From: a virus
IMG/VR virus record: IMGVR_UViG_3300046796_000243
Span: 1-64,000 of that record
Direction: 5' to 3' (one strand)
DNA length: 64,000 nucleotides
A program made the position numbers and the translations under genes. The notes below the pieces were generated by a model. It made no database searches. It had not been told where the DNA came from and saw only the letters and a program-made list of their open reading frames with translations. Positions 20,004-29,938 of this stretch are shown here, in pieces (the stretch's first letter is position 1; each line of letters starts with the position of its first letter).

Positions 20004-21015
20004 CGTGACGGTTGATCTTAAACCTATCAACAAGGCGCCATATGACCCGAACGATCTCCCGGACGCCGTCAAGCAGCGGGTAGCCGCCGTCGAGGCGCTC
20101 TACAACGCGCCGGCACCGGAGCAGCCTTCGCAGGCGGTAGCCCAGCCGGCTGAAGCCACACCCCCGGCTCCCCCGGTCCAAGCTCCGTTGCCGCCTGCGG
20201 ACATCGCGCCGGTCGATGAGAACTCCGACACCTGGAAGTCCCGTTACATGGGCCTGCAGGGGCGGTTCACGACGTTGCAGAAGACGATCGGCGAGCAGGA
20301 CCAGATCATGCAGCAGATGGGGCAGGAGCTAATGCACGCCCAGCAGCGTCAGGCTCCCCCGCCAAAGCCGGCGCGCCAGGCACAAAACTACCTGACTGAA
20401 GCGGACGTCGAGAACTACGGTCCCGATCTGCTCGACGTTACCCAGCGTGCGGCGCTGCAGGCGGTGCAGCCGCATCTGCAGGAAGTCGAACAGCAGAACG
20501 CGGCCCTGCGTAAGCAGCTCGCCGTCGAAGGCCGCCGTCGGCTCGACCAGTCCGTCGAGCTGGCGGTGCCGAACTACAAGGAAATCGATCGCAATCCGCG
20601 CTGGCACCGCTGGCTGTTGGGGATTGATGTTTTGTCTGGACGTGTTAGACAGCAACTGTTGAACGAAGCTATCTCGTCAGCCTCCGCGCCACGGGTAATC
20701 TCGTTCTTCAACGGTTTCCTCAACGAGGAAGCAGCCACAGGGCACGCCGATCCAGCGCCCAGCTCCACGCAAAGGCCAACGCCGTTTGCGCGGGAGCCGG
20801 CAATTCCACTGGCATCGTTAGCGGCTCCTGGCAGGGCAAGGCCGGCGACAGGCGGTGACGCTTCGACGCCCAGCGACAAGCCAATTTACACACGCGACCA
20901 AGTCAAGGCGCTGTATCGCGCGCACCAAAAGGGCGCGTATCTCGGCCGTGAGGCCGAATGGGCACGGCAGGAAGCCGACCTTTACGCAGCGCAGAGAGAG
21001 GGTCGTTACCGGTAA
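19996..21015 (+). CDS. Scaffolding protein (putative, 339 aa)
   Basis: Immediately upstream of the major capsid gene. Pro/Ala-rich N-terminus, then a long Gln/Glu-rich helix (GLQGRFTTLQKTIGEQDQIM..., EQQNAALRKQL) typical of scaffold coiled coils. A basic C-terminus (KALYRAHQKGAYLGREAEW and a late GRYR) could bind coat protein. AAGGAG lies eight bases before the ATG. Guides capsid assembly and is then released. Confidence 0.82.
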   Translation: MVDVTVDLKPINKAPYDPNDLPDAVKQRVAAVEALYNAPAPEQPSQAVAQPAEATPPAPPVQAPLPPADIAPVDENSDTWKSRYMGLQGRFTTLQKTIGEQDQIMQQMGQELMHAQQRQAPPPKPARQAQNYLTEADVENYGPDLLDVTQRAALQAVQPHLQEVEQQNAALRKQLAVEGRRRLDQSVELAVPNYKEIDRNPRWHRWLLGIDVLSGRVRQQLLNEAISSASAPRVISFFNGFLNEEAATGHADPAPSSTQRPTPFAREPAIPLASLAAPGRARPATGGDASTPSDKPIYTRDQVKALYRAHQKGAYLGREAEWARQEADLYAAQREGRYR

Positions 21016-21073
21016 ACCTGGGGTCGCTCGTCCATCCGCATGCAGTGGCCCCGATGCATAAGGGGCCACGGCC

Positions 21074-22090
21074 ATGCCTATTGGTACTTCTGCCTATCCC
21101 GTCGCAACGTCGGTATCATCGACGCCGCTTACGCCTACGGGTTCTACGCCCAATACCCTCGTCAATACCGGTTTTATCCCGGAAATCTGGTCCGCCAAGC
21201 TGGTCGAGAAGTTCTATGCCTCGACGGTGCTGCAGGCGATCAGCAACACCGACTATGAGGGCGAAATCCAGAACATGGGCGACCGTGTCAAGATTCGCAC
21301 CAAGCCCACCATCACCATCAAGGACTACCAGGCCGACGGCCTGCTTGGCCTCGATCGTCCGTCCGGCGGCAACATCGAGCTGTACATCAATATTGGCAAG
21401 TACTTCAGCCTGATCCTCGACGACGTCATGGAGATCCAGTCGGATCTCAATCTCCTGAGCATGTGGTCCGACGATGCGGCCCAGCAGCTCAAGATCGTTG
21501 TCGACCGCGACGTTCTCGGTGGCATCACCGTCCAGGCGCATGCCAAGAACCGCGGTACGACCGCTGGCGTGATCTCCAGCGTGTCCGGCACCGCGATCAA
21601 CCTGGGTGTCAAGTCGACGCCGCTGACGGTGGCGAAGGCGCCCACTGCCGGCCAGGTCGACATTCTCGATGTGATGCTTCGTCTCGGCCAGGCGCTGGAC
21701 GAGCAGAATATCCCGGAGGAAGGTCGCTGGCTTGTGATGTCCGCGGCTGCGGGCCGTTACCTCAAGCAGAGCGAGCTGCGCCAGGCCTACCTGTCCGGCG
21801 ATCCCGTCTCGATGCTGCGCAACGGCCGTCTCGGCATGGTGGATCGTTTCACGATCTACATCTCCAACCTGCTGCCCGGCTCGACAACGGATGCGACCAA
21901 CTTCGCAGCCAGCGAGCAGCCGGTGTTCGCGGGTCATGCCCATGCGCTGACGTTCGCTTCGCAGATCAGCAAGGTCGAAACCATGCGCTCCGAACTGACC
22001 TTTGGTCAGATTCTGCGCGGGCTGCAGGTCTACGGTTATCAGATCCTCGACCCGACGGCGTTGGCCCAGGCCCAGATCATCCTGGCTTAA
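21074..22090 (+). CDS. Major capsid protein (338 aa)
   Basis: Placed between scaffold and connectors, with the length and composition of an HK97-fold coat protein. Visible elements are an N-terminal arm (FIPEIWSAKLVEKFY), an E-loop-like beta stretch (GDRVKIRTKPTITIKDYQ), and a late SNLLPGSTTDATNFAA segment. Follows AAGGGG and the ATG at 21074. The stop codon lies within the next promoter-like motif. Forms the icosahedral shell. Confidence 0.87.
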   Translation: MPIGTSAYPVATSVSSTPLTPTGSTPNTLVNTGFIPEIWSAKLVEKFYASTVLQAISNTDYEGEIQNMGDRVKIRTKPTITIKDYQADGLLGLDRPSGGNIELYINIGKYFSLILDDVMEIQSDLNLLSMWSDDAAQQLKIVVDRDVLGGITVQAHAKNRGTTAGVISSVSGTAINLGVKSTPLTVAKAPTAGQVDILDVMLRLGQALDEQNIPEEGRWLVMSAAAGRYLKQSELRQAYLSGDPVSMLRNGRLGMVDRFTIYISNLLPGSTTDATNFAASEQPVFAGHAHALTFASQISKVETMRSELTFGQILRGLQVYGYQILDPTALAQAQIILA

Positions 22091-22104
22091 CTATTCCTTA
22101 AGAA
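22086..22104 (+). promoter_or_regulatory. Phage promoter-like motif before the connector/tail unit
   Basis: CTTAACTATTCCTTAAGAA, the consensus copy, containing the capsid stop codon and 39 bases before the next ATG. Confidence 0.65.
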
Positions 22105-22142
22105 ACGACCCCTAAGCTCGCTCCAACGAGCGAGGTTAGGGG

Positions 22143-22592
22143 ATGGCCACTTCTGCCAGTTACCACGGCAATTTCAGCGACATGGACCAGCCCACGCTCA
22201 ACACCGTGGCTGACTACATGGCTGACGCCAGGGTGCAGCTGCAGGATATCATTCCAGACTTTCGCTACAACGAGGCCTCCATGCTGACGGCATTGAACGT
22301 GGCGCTGCTGGAGGCGCGTCGGATCAAGCCGGAGCTGTTCGTCTACAACTGGGAAGTCGGCGGCCAGGTTCAGTCGTTCACAGAGGTTGATGACACCTAT
22401 GTCGACATCGAACCGCAATTTCGGCTTGCGATCCTGCACGGGCTTATTGGCCACGCGCTCGAACGCGATCAGGAAGATGTACAGGACACACGCGCGACGG
22501 CGTTTCTGGCGCTGTTTACGCAAGGGCTGGTTGGCAAGGCACTTGGTGCTGTGGTCGGTGGTTCAGCCCCGAAGGGCAAGGGTGGTGGCTGA
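22143..22592 (+). CDS. Head-tail connector / adaptor protein (149 aa)
   Basis: ARVQLQDIIPDFRYNEASML and LNVALLEARRIKPELF are typical of phage head-tail adaptor proteins (DUF6682-like, from memory). Located right after the capsid gene, it probably docks under the portal and starts tail assembly. The Gly/Lys-rich tail is probably flexible. Confidence 0.78.
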   Translation: MATSASYHGNFSDMDQPTLNTVADYMADARVQLQDIIPDFRYNEASMLTALNVALLEARRIKPELFVYNWEVGGQVQSFTEVDDTYVDIEPQFRLAILHGLIGHALERDQEDVQDTRATAFLALFTQGLVGKALGAVVGGSAPKGKGGG

Positions 22593-23239
22593 TGGCCAAG
22601 AAGAACGAGTTCAACGCCTATTGGGGCAAGCTGATCGGATCGGCCAAGGTATATCTGATGGGCGCCTCAGAGAAACAGCTGCGCGTGGCGCTGTTCGACG
22701 TCCTCAATGATTTCTTCGATGGTTCTAACTGCTGGAATGAGAACATCCGGTTCACCGCCATCCCGGATACGCTCGATTATCCGCTCCAGGTGACCAAGGG
22801 GCGGATCCTGCGGCTGGAGTGCGTGTACGACCAGCACGGCACGGTGCAGGCGGCGGTCATGCCGGACATCAGCACGGTGCATTTTCTCTATCCTTACACC
22901 CAGACCCAGCCGATGACGGCGGTCGTGGTCAAGACGGTTACCGATCCGCTGGACTGTTTTCCGCCCAACATCCCGGACTGGATCCTTCCCAAGCACGGAT
23001 TGATAATCCTGCACGGCCTGATCGGCAGCATGATGATGCTGCCGGCGCAGAGCTACACCAACCCGGAGATGGCCAAGTTCTATCTGGGCAAGTTCTACGA
23101 TGGTATCTCCGCTGCGTTCGTGTCGCACTCCAAGGCCAACACCGTTGGTGTGCAGCCCTGGATTTTCCCGCAGAGCCACCGGTCGTCCAGCCAGCGCGGC
23201 GGAATCTCGACCTACAATGTCCATCCGCAGCCGAGGTAG
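22592..23239 (+). CDS. Second connector-like structural protein (215 aa)
   Basis: Starts MAKKNEFNAYWGKLIGSAKV, with RVALFDVLNDFFDGSNCW and a beta region (IRFTAIPDTLDYPLQVTKGR) that resembles tail-tube or adaptor folds of podophages. It shares its first base with the previous stop (TGATG). Likely the second ring between portal and nozzle. Confidence 0.7.
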   Translation: MAKKNEFNAYWGKLIGSAKVYLMGASEKQLRVALFDVLNDFFDGSNCWNENIRFTAIPDTLDYPLQVTKGRILRLECVYDQHGTVQAAVMPDISTVHFLYPYTQTQPMTAVVVKTVTDPLDCFPPNIPDWILPKHGLIILHGLIGSMMMLPAQSYTNPEMAKFYLGKFYDGISAAFVSHSKANTVGVQPWIFPQSHRSSSQRGGISTYNVHPQPR

Positions 23240-23241
23240 CC

Positions 23242-23634
23242 ATGGCCGTTGAATGGTTCGGGCACAGTGTTACGTCGGCGCACACCAATCTTGCGATCGA
23301 CAATAACGGCACCTGGTCCGACGCCTATCAGTTCGGTGAGGAAGATGATTTCACCTGGACACTGGACAACATGACGTTCGAGCTGGACGTCCAGCGCAAT
23401 CCTTACGATCTGGTGCCGCTGTTGTCGTTGTCCTCGTCCAACGGCCGCATCATCACCGCCGACACGGTGCAGCGGGTGATTTACTTCAATGTTCCTCCTG
23501 ACGACATCCAGGCCGCGCTGTCACCCGGCACTTACGTCTACGACCTGGTGATGGTCGACGGACTGACCGCGGTTCGAACGCCATTGATGCACGGGACGCT
23601 TGAGGTGGCGCAGGGCGTCACCTACCCCCCATAA
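23242..23634 (+). CDS. Tail-region structural protein of unknown role (130 aa)
   Basis: Beta-rich: WTLDNMTFELDVQRNPYD, LLSLSSSNGRIITAD and YVYDLVMVDG suggest a small beta-sandwich, as in tail attachment or fibre-base proteins. It lies between connectors and the first collagen-like fibre, two bases after the previous stop. The start ATG is preceded by GAGG. Confidence 0.7.
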   Translation: MAVEWFGHSVTSAHTNLAIDNNGTWSDAYQFGEEDDFTWTLDNMTFELDVQRNPYDLVPLLSLSSSNGRIITADTVQRVIYFNVPPDDIQAALSPGTYVYDLVMVDGLTAVRTPLMHGTLEVAQGVTYPP

Positions 23635-23646
23635 CGGGGGAACCCC

Positions 23647-24990
23647 ATGCCCATTGAAGACAACGAACCCGCCAGGATAAGAGCGCAGCCGGTCGTTGTC
23701 GTTCGCGAAGGCGTGGTTGTCGAAGGCCACACCGGTCCGACCGGGCAGGAAGGCCCGTCGGGGATCACCGGGCCGACCGGACGCGGGGCGTTCACCGGCG
23801 CCACCGGACCTACCGGCCTGCAGGGCGCGGGTGCGTTCACCGGCCCGACCGGCTCTACCGGATTGACCGGTCCGCCAGGGATGGGAATCCCCGGCCCGAC
23901 GGGATGGACCGGGCCATCCGGGCCGCTTGGACCTCTCGGCACCGGGCCGACCGGGCCGCAAGGGCCGGACGGGTTTGCCTCCACCACGGGCGCCACCGGA
24001 CCGACGGGGCGGGTAGGCCAGACCGGCCCGCAGGGGATCCCAGGGACCGCGACCCTTACCGGTGCCACGGGTGCGTCCGGGCCGTTCGGCCCGACCGGCG
24101 CTACCGGCATGACCGGCCCGCAGGGGCTGGCGACTAACACCGGTGCTACCGGGCCGACCGGCATGACGGGACCGCTGGGCGTGACCGGACCGCGTGGTGT
24201 GATCGGCGATGCCGTCAACACCGGGGCTACCGGGCCGACGGGGGCAGGCGGGTTGGGTCCGACTGGACCGGCGTCGACCGTGACGGGGCCGACAGGCGCT
24301 GGGGGATCTGCTGGATCCGTGGGATCTGCCGGCGCAACCGGCCCGACTGGTTCGGCGTCGACCGTGACGGGTCCGACCGGGCCGTCGGGATCTGGCGGTG
24401 GTGGCGGCGTCGGTGGGGCGATCATCAGCGATACGCCACCGACAGGTCCGACCGGCGGGCAGTTTTGGTGGGAGAGCGACACCGGGCAATTATTCCTCTG
24501 GTACCCGGATGGCACGTCGAGCCAATGGGTAAGCGCGTGGCTGGGTGGGTTGACCGGTCCGACGGGGATGACGGGGGCGTCCGGCGTCGTGGGCGCCACC
24601 GGCGCAACCGGTCCTGCCAGCAATTCCGCGATTGTCGCGATCATCGATGGCGGCGGGGCGACGATAACCACGGGGATGAAGGGCAACATCACGGTGCCGT
24701 TCCCCTGCACCCTCACTCAGGTGGACATGATTGCCGACCAGTCCGGCAGCATTGTCGTCAACGTGTGGAAATGCACCTACGCGCAGTTCGATGCCGGGCT
24801 TACGCATCCGGTGGTTGGCGACAAGATCACGGCCTCGCTGCCGCCGACGATATCGTCATCCTACAAATCCACAAACAGCACGCTTACTGGCTGGACCACA
24901 TCGATCGCTTCGGGGGACGTCCTCGCGTTCAACGTCGACAGTGCCGCCTCGATCCAGCGTGTAAATCTCACGCTCAGATATACAAGGTGA
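23647..24990 (+). CDS. Collagen-like tail fibre 1 (447 aa)
   Basis: N-terminus [14 protein letters not shown], then a long Gly-X-Y collagen tract (about residues 28-330) rich in GPTG, GATG and GPQG triplets, and a C-terminal beta domain ([20 protein letters not shown]) likely to trimerise. The QPVVVV stretch matches the other two collagen fibres and is probably the attachment sequence. Forms a trimeric fibre. The Gly-X-Thr triplets are candidate O-glycosylation sites. Confidence 0.85.
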   Translation: MPIEDNEPARIRAQPVVVVREGVVVEGHTGPTGQEGPSGITGPTGRGAFTGATGPTGLQGAGAFTGPTGSTGLTGPPGMGIPGPTGWTGPSGPLGPLGTGPTGPQGPDGFASTTGATGPTGRVGQTGPQGIPGTATLTGATGASGPFGPTGATGMTGPQGLATNTGATGPTGMTGPLGVTGPRGVIGDAVNTGATGPTGAGGLGPTGPASTVTGPTGAGGSAGSVGSAGATGPTGSASTVTGPTGPSGSGGGGGVGGAIISDTPPTGPTGGQFWWESDTGQLFLWYPDGTSSQWVSAWLGGLTGPTGMTGASGVVGATGATGPASNSAIVAIIDGGGATITTGMKGNITVPFPCTLTQVDMIADQSGSIVVNVWKCTYAQFDAGLTHPVVGDKITASLPPTISSSYKSTNSTLTGWTTSIASGDVLAFNVDSAASIQRVNLTLRYTR

Positions 24991-24993
24991 TGC

Positions 24994-27900
24994 ATGGCGA
25001 CACTGGTCTGCAACAACAACGGAAACATGACTGGAGCAAGTACGTTCGCGGCCATCGACATGGCGACGGGTGCTGCGAATTTAATGATCCGAAACGACTT
25101 CAATACTATGACCGGCACTGGCACGTTTACTTCTGGAACCTTCACCATTACGAACGGTGCTGTGATCGATGGCGTGTTCATGTGGCTGGGGTGCGACATA
25201 CGCGATGGCACCCCCACAGGCACGTTTACTCTGCAGTTCAAAAAGGGCGGCGTGGTGCAGGGCACGCCTGTTACCATTAACAAGGCTGATCTGCCGCAGT
25301 TTTATATCCAGTACACACCACAACCTGTCTTTTTCAAATACGGTTCAAACATCACCGGGGATGGTGCGTCTGACTGGACGCTGGCACTTGTCGCAAGCAC
25401 TTCTTTCACTGTTTTCTACAATTCCGCGCCTGGTGGCAGCAGTTTCTGGACACGCTACTTGCGAACCACCACTGCTGCCACGCCGGCCGCGGGTGACAAT
25501 CTTCTCATTGCTGGAGAATATACAGCTGCAGGTGCGCGAACTGCCCGCACGGTGACGATGGACAGTACGGCAACCACGGTCTGGGGCAATGGCACGGTCA
25601 AATCAAATTCGGTGGACGGAGGTCTGATCGCTGTCGGTGCTGGAGGTACATTGGCTTTCGCCAACAGCGCCAGCACGAATTACAAGTTGTGTCTCGCCGG
25701 GGATCTGTGGGTTGGCTGGGGCGGTCTGTTGACGATGGGGTCGAGTGGCGCGGAGATCCCGCGCGATTCGAGCGCCTTACTGGAATTCCAGCCGGTGACC
25801 GGAGACGGTAATTTTGGTTTGCAGTGCTGGGATTTTGGTCGGGTAGACACCGGCGGTTTGTCGCGTACCAGCGGCAAAAATGTCTGGCGATGCAAGCTGA
25901 CCGCCGATGTGGTGGGTGCTAACACGCTCAATGGCGGCTCCAACACCAACGTCACCAACAATGGCGCGGGATCTAACCTGGACGCCACGGCCACCTCGTT
26001 TGTCGCGTCGAATATTGTCGACACCACGACCAACGCCACCCACAGCCTTGGGCTTTCCGGGCCGTCCGTGACCAACACGACCCAGGTTGTGACGCTGTGG
26101 ATCGCGCGGGGCACCGGCACCAACAACCGCTATGCGCGGCTTACTCTCGGCAACAATGGTAACCAGGCCAGCGTCACCAACGGCTGCTATACCGATCTCG
26201 ATCTGCAGGCCGGGACTGCCAGCGCCCCAACCGCGGTGGGTACGGGTACGGCGACTAGCGTTACCATCACGCCCTATGGCATCGGTTATATCGTCAGGCT
26301 GACCGGCAGGGTTGCCACGACGGCCAGCACGCCCTGGGTGCTACTGAACATCTGCAACGCGCCCGGCGGCATGAGCTTTGCCGGCGCCAACAACATTGCC
26401 TTCTACTACGACCGTTTGGCGCTTGTCACCGCATCTTCTCTTGGGGACACCACTTTCAACGTGGACACCGACACCGGTTGGCTGACCGGCGATGTCGTTT
26501 GCGTGTCGTCTACGACCCGTTCGTGGGGCGACAACGAGCTTTATTCGCTCAATGCCAACGCAGGCGCGAGTTCGTTCACCAGTCCGCTATATCCTTTCGG
26601 CTTCACCTATGCGGCGACCCACCATGGCACCGCACCGGCGCAGGCCGACATCGGGCTGCTGACCCGCAACGTCAAGATCAAGTCCAACAGGGCGGACTGG
26701 ATGACGTTCGTCTACTTCGCACCGTTTGCGACGTGCAACCTATACTGGACCGAATTTGCCTACACCGGGACTAACACGGATCGAAAGCGCGGCATCGATT
26801 TCGAGAGCACCAACAGCCCGTATGTTGCAAATCCGAAGGTGATCAGTAACTGCTCGATCCATGACGGCGAGTATTACGCTGTCCAGGTCAGCAGCTTTGG
26901 CACCAACAGTGTGAACGCATCGGTTTTGAACTGCGTGACCTGGCGTCACAACAACATGATCCAGGTGTCTTCCGTACTGACCCTGACTGACTGGACGATC
27001 AGCGGCAATCTGCTCATGCAGTCCACGTTCAACAATGCTGCCTTGGCTTTTTTCGATATAGGCGGGACTTGTACCAACAACACCGTGTGCGGGATGCAGA
27101 GTTGGGGGATGTATTTTTCTGAAAGCAACGGTGCTGCTTTCGGTACTTTCAGTGGCAACACGGTCCATTCTTGCGGCGGTGGGCTGACGTTCAACTATCC
27201 GGCGATAGGTACGTTCGCTAATTACACTGCGTGGCGAAACAACAACGCCGGCATCAATGCGCTTGGCGATATTTCGGGGCTTGTATGGGATGGTTTGACC
27301 CTGTTCGGGAACGCCACTTACAATATTTATGTGGATGATGCGTCGACACTGAACATCACCGGGTCGAGCATCATCTCCAGCGACCCGCTGTCCACCACGA
27401 CAACGGGCATCTATTGCTACTATGAAGGCGTTTACCCCTTCAACATGCAGAATGTGGATATGTCGGGTGTCGGCACTGGGCTGACGCCGCATACCAATGA
27501 CTTCCATTTCAATCTCGCCTCCGGCAGGTACGGGTTTGTTACGCCGATGGGGGTGGCGGTAAATTGTAAATTTGGCGCGGTTAACCTGTTCTCGACAGCA
27601 AGCCGGGACCGGTGGACGAAATCGTCTTATTTCGGTTTCAAGAGTTTCAACCAGATCTCTACCGACGATCGTCTGGAGATGAAATATGGGCAGCTGAAGA
27701 CCGACACGTCGATCTTCAACACCGCCTCGCCATCCATGAGGATGACGCCGAACAGCACATCCAGCGCGATCAACAGGCTGGAGAGCGCGCCCAGGCGCGA
27801 GGGCATCAAGGTTCCCGTCAATAGCGGCAGCGCGATCGGGGCTACCCTGGCCATCCGCAAGGACGCCACCTATACGACGGGTACCCAGCCCCGGCTGATC

Positions 27901-28923
27901 GTTCGCGCCAACCCTGCCGTCGGCATCAACGCCGACACGGTACTGGCATCGTGTACCGACACGCTGTCACCAGCCGGGTGGACCCCCGCCAGTCTCACGG
28001 GGATTCTCAGCTGGTGGGATGCGAGCGTGTTCGCCAGCATGACGTTTTCTGGTTCGACCATCCTCACCGTTGCCGATCAAGGCCCAAGCGGCAAGACGCT
28101 TGGGCAGAACGGTGCGATTGCTAGACCGACCTACAACGCTACGGGGTTTAATGGTTTGCCGGCGATGATGTTCGCGGCAAATCCGGGACAGGTGCTTTGC
28201 GCCGATACCTTCCCGATGGGCACCGGCAACACCATGACGATATGGATGGTGGGCTACTACACGTCGAACAGTATAAATTACGCCCGGCTGCTGTCGTACA
28301 CGTCGTCTTCGGGGCACGATTACAACAGCGTTGGTTCGTGGTGTCTGGATCGTGTGGGCGTCACCACCACGGTCCAGATGGAGCGCAACGCACAGCTTGC
28401 TGGTGGAACGATCCTTTATTCGACCCCGGTTCGGATCATCGTCACCGTCACTGCTGCCGGCCTCATTACGGTCTACGTTAATGGCACGGCGCTGAACTCA
28501 GGAACGTCGAGCGGCAACTGGATCACCAACGGTTCGTTTGTGCTTGGCTGCGGTAAGTTTGAAACTAATTACATGGATGGTGCAATCGGTGAGGCTGGCG
28601 TTGCGACCGGTCTTGCTAGCGCCGCCGACATAGCGAAGCTCGACAACTATCTCGCTGGCAAGTGGGGCTTTGGCTACAGCCTGGGCACCGCGACCTGGGC
28701 GCCGCTTTCGGGCACCACAATAGCCGCCACCGCCGACGGCGTGATGGAATTCATCGTCGATTGCAGTGGCCCAGGCTTCATCAATATCGAGGATTGGTCA
28801 TTCACCGGCGCGGCGACGACTTCGGGCGGACTGAAAAACTGGTTCAACGGCCTGCCGATCGTAAGCGCCGGGTCTGGCGGCGGTGGCGGCGGGGCGGGGT
28901 ATTTCGCGGGAGGGTTCGTATGA
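24994..28923 (+). CDS. Giant beta-rich tail fibre / tailspike (1309 aa)
   Basis: Asn/Thr/Gly-rich beta protein. The middle (about 450-900) has beta-helix-like repeats with regular N, G and T positions (CSIHDGEYYAVQVSS, LNITGSSIISSD). Residues about 1000-1230 look like a LamG/concanavalin-type domain (LSWWDASVFASMTFSG, GATGLASAADI-like end). The Gly-rich tail ends in FAGGFV. Likely receptor binding or polysaccharide processing; catalytic residues were not identified. Confidence 0.8.
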   Translation: MATLVCNNNGNMTGASTFAAIDMATGAANLMIRNDFNTMTGTGTFTSGTFTITNGAVIDGVFMWLGCDIRDGTPTGTFTLQFKKGGVVQGTPVTINKADLPQFYIQYTPQPVFFKYGSNITGDGASDWTLALVASTSFTVFYNSAPGGSSFWTRYLRTTTAATPAAGDNLLIAGEYTAAGARTARTVTMDSTATTVWGNGTVKSNSVDGGLIAVGAGGTLAFANSASTNYKLCLAGDLWVGWGGLLTMGSSGAEIPRDSSALLEFQPVTGDGNFGLQCWDFGRVDTGGLSRTSGKNVWRCKLTADVVGANTLNGGSNTNVTNNGAGSNLDATATSFVASNIVDTTTNATHSLGLSGPSVTNTTQVVTLWIARGTGTNNRYARLTLGNNGNQASVTNGCYTDLDLQAGTASAPTAVGTGTATSVTITPYGIGYIVRLTGRVATTASTPWVLLNICNAPGGMSFAGANNIAFYYDRLALVTASSLGDTTFNVDTDTGWLTGDVVCVSSTTRSWGDNELYSLNANAGASSFTSPLYPFGFTYAATHHGTAPAQADIGLLTRNVKIKSNRADWMTFVYFAPFATCNLYWTEFAYTGTNTDRKRGIDFESTNSPYVANPKVISNCSIHDGEYYAVQVSSFGTNSVNASVLNCVTWRHNNMIQVSSVLTLTDWTISGNLLMQSTFNNAALAFFDIGGTCTNNTVCGMQSWGMYFSESNGAAFGTFSGNTVHSCGGGLTFNYPAIGTFANYTAWRNNNAGINALGDISGLVWDGLTLFGNATYNIYVDDASTLNITGSSIISSDPLSTTTTGIYCYYEGVYPFNMQNVDMSGVGTGLTPHTNDFHFNLASGRYGFVTPMGVAVNCKFGAVNLFSTASRDRWTKSSYFGFKSFNQISTDDRLEMKYGQLKTDTSIFNTASPSMRMTPNSTSSAINRLESAPRREGIKVPVNSGSAIGATLAIRKDATYTTGTQPRLIVRANPAVGINADTVLASCTDTLSPAGWTPASLTGILSWWDASVFASMTFSGSTILTVADQGPSGKTLGQNGAIARPTYNATGFNGLPAMMFAANPGQVLCADTFPMGTGNTMTIWMVGYYTSNSINYARLLSYTSSSGHDYNSVGSWCLDRVGVTTTVQMERNAQLAGGTILYSTPVRIIVTVTAAGLITVYVNGTALNSGTSSGNWITNGSFVLGCGKFETNYMDGAIGEAGVATGLASAADIAKLDNYLAGKWGFGYSLGTATWAPLSGTTIAATADGVMEFIVDCSGPGFINIEDWSFTGAATTSGGLKNWFNGLPIVSAGSGGGGGGAGYFAGGFV

Positions 28924-29720
28924 CAGCCCTCGATTTCCCCACCAGTCCTGCCGTCGGTCAGGTGTACGACAAATACAGCTGGGACGGCGAGAAGTGGTTT
29001 TCGACGCTTGGCGGCACTCCCGGTGTGCTGTGGCCGCCGCTGGACGGTCTTTCGTCGACGGGGGCGTGGTCGGCGTCGAGGAAAATACTGGCGGCCTATG
29101 GTGGGGCGTATTTCACGCCGTCGGGATCGCCAACCAGGGCCAACCCGGTGCTGGATCAGTCCGGCAACAGCCGCAACCTGACGCCACCGTCGGGTGGCGG
29201 GGCACTCGTTGGCGGCACGTCGCCGGAGACATTTGTCTTTAACGGCAACACGGCTGCAAACACGTTTTTGCAGAGTGGCGTGTCCACGCTGATTACCACC
29301 ACGTCGGCGTACATGATCATCTCAGCAAAAATCGCCGCGTGGACCGGCAACGGTGTCACGCTGATGATGTGCCAGGGGCTGAACTACGGGTTGGGTATCA
29401 GCGGAACGGGCAGTCTGGTTTATGCTCTCACCTACCCGTCTTCTGTGTCGATTTCCGGCCTCGCGCTGAACACGCCATATGTATTCGAGTATCGCATCGA
29501 AGGTGGTGGCGTTTACCTGCGAGTGAACGGCACCGGTGAAGTTTCGGTGTCGGCTTCGACGGGCCAACCCATGAGCAATATTAATTTAGGCGGCAGGTGG
29601 CTCTCCAACTGCATGGATGGATCGATTTTCGAAGCCGCTACGTTCTCGACGGTTCCGACGCTGGCACAGCGCAACGCGCTGGTGCAGAACTTTGGCAGGT
29701 ATGTGGGGGCCAGCGTGTGA
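28920..29720 (+). CDS. Fibre protein with DFPTSP anchor motif and LamG-like domain (266 aa)
   Basis: Opens MTALDFPTSPAVGQVYD then WDGEKWFSTLGG, a motif shared with the next gene and common at phage fibre N-termini. The rest (SLTGILS-like WDAS region absent, but NLTPPSGGGALVGG and YRIEGGGVYLRVNGTG present) resembles a concanavalin/LamG fold. The ATG overlaps the previous TGA. Likely a carbohydrate-binding fibre. Confidence 0.72.
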   Translation: MTALDFPTSPAVGQVYDKYSWDGEKWFSTLGGTPGVLWPPLDGLSSTGAWSASRKILAAYGGAYFTPSGSPTRANPVLDQSGNSRNLTPPSGGGALVGGTSPETFVFNGNTAANTFLQSGVSTLITTTSAYMIISAKIAAWTGNGVTLMMCQGLNYGLGISGTGSLVYALTYPSSVSISGLALNTPYVFEYRIEGGGVYLRVNGTGEVSVSASTGQPMSNINLGGRWLSNCMDGSIFEAATFSTVPTLAQRNALVQNFGRYVGASV

Positions 29721-29929
29721 TGGCTTACAATTTTCCAGATTCTCCGAGCTACAATACCACCTTTGGCGCCTACAAATGGGATGGCGAGAAGTGGATCCTG
29801 GCTGCTGGTGGCATCGGCATGCCGAACCCGCCATCGTCACCGAGAACAGCAATCATAAGTCCTGCATGGACAGGGTTGGGGGCGTCGATCTTCTACGACA
29901 GCGGAGCTGGCGTGACGCGGATCATTTAG
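29720..29929 (+). CDS. Short fibre stub with WDGEKW anchor (69 aa)
   Basis: MAYNFPDSPSYNTTFG then KWDGEKWILAAGG copies the N-terminal motif of the preceding gene, followed by only about 40 residues. It looks like an anchor domain without its distal fibre: a remnant after recombination or a small capping subunit. It shares one base with the upstream stop. Confidence 0.65.
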   Translation: MAYNFPDSPSYNTTFGAYKWDGEKWILAAGGIGMPNPPSSPRTAIISPAWTGLGASIFYDSGAGVTRII

Positions 29930-29938
29930 GAACAGACC

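Noticed and set aside
23730-24620. Regularly spaced repeats resembling a CRISPR array
   Set aside because: The repeats are in frame and encode collagen Gly-X-Y triplets; no spacers of constant length exist.
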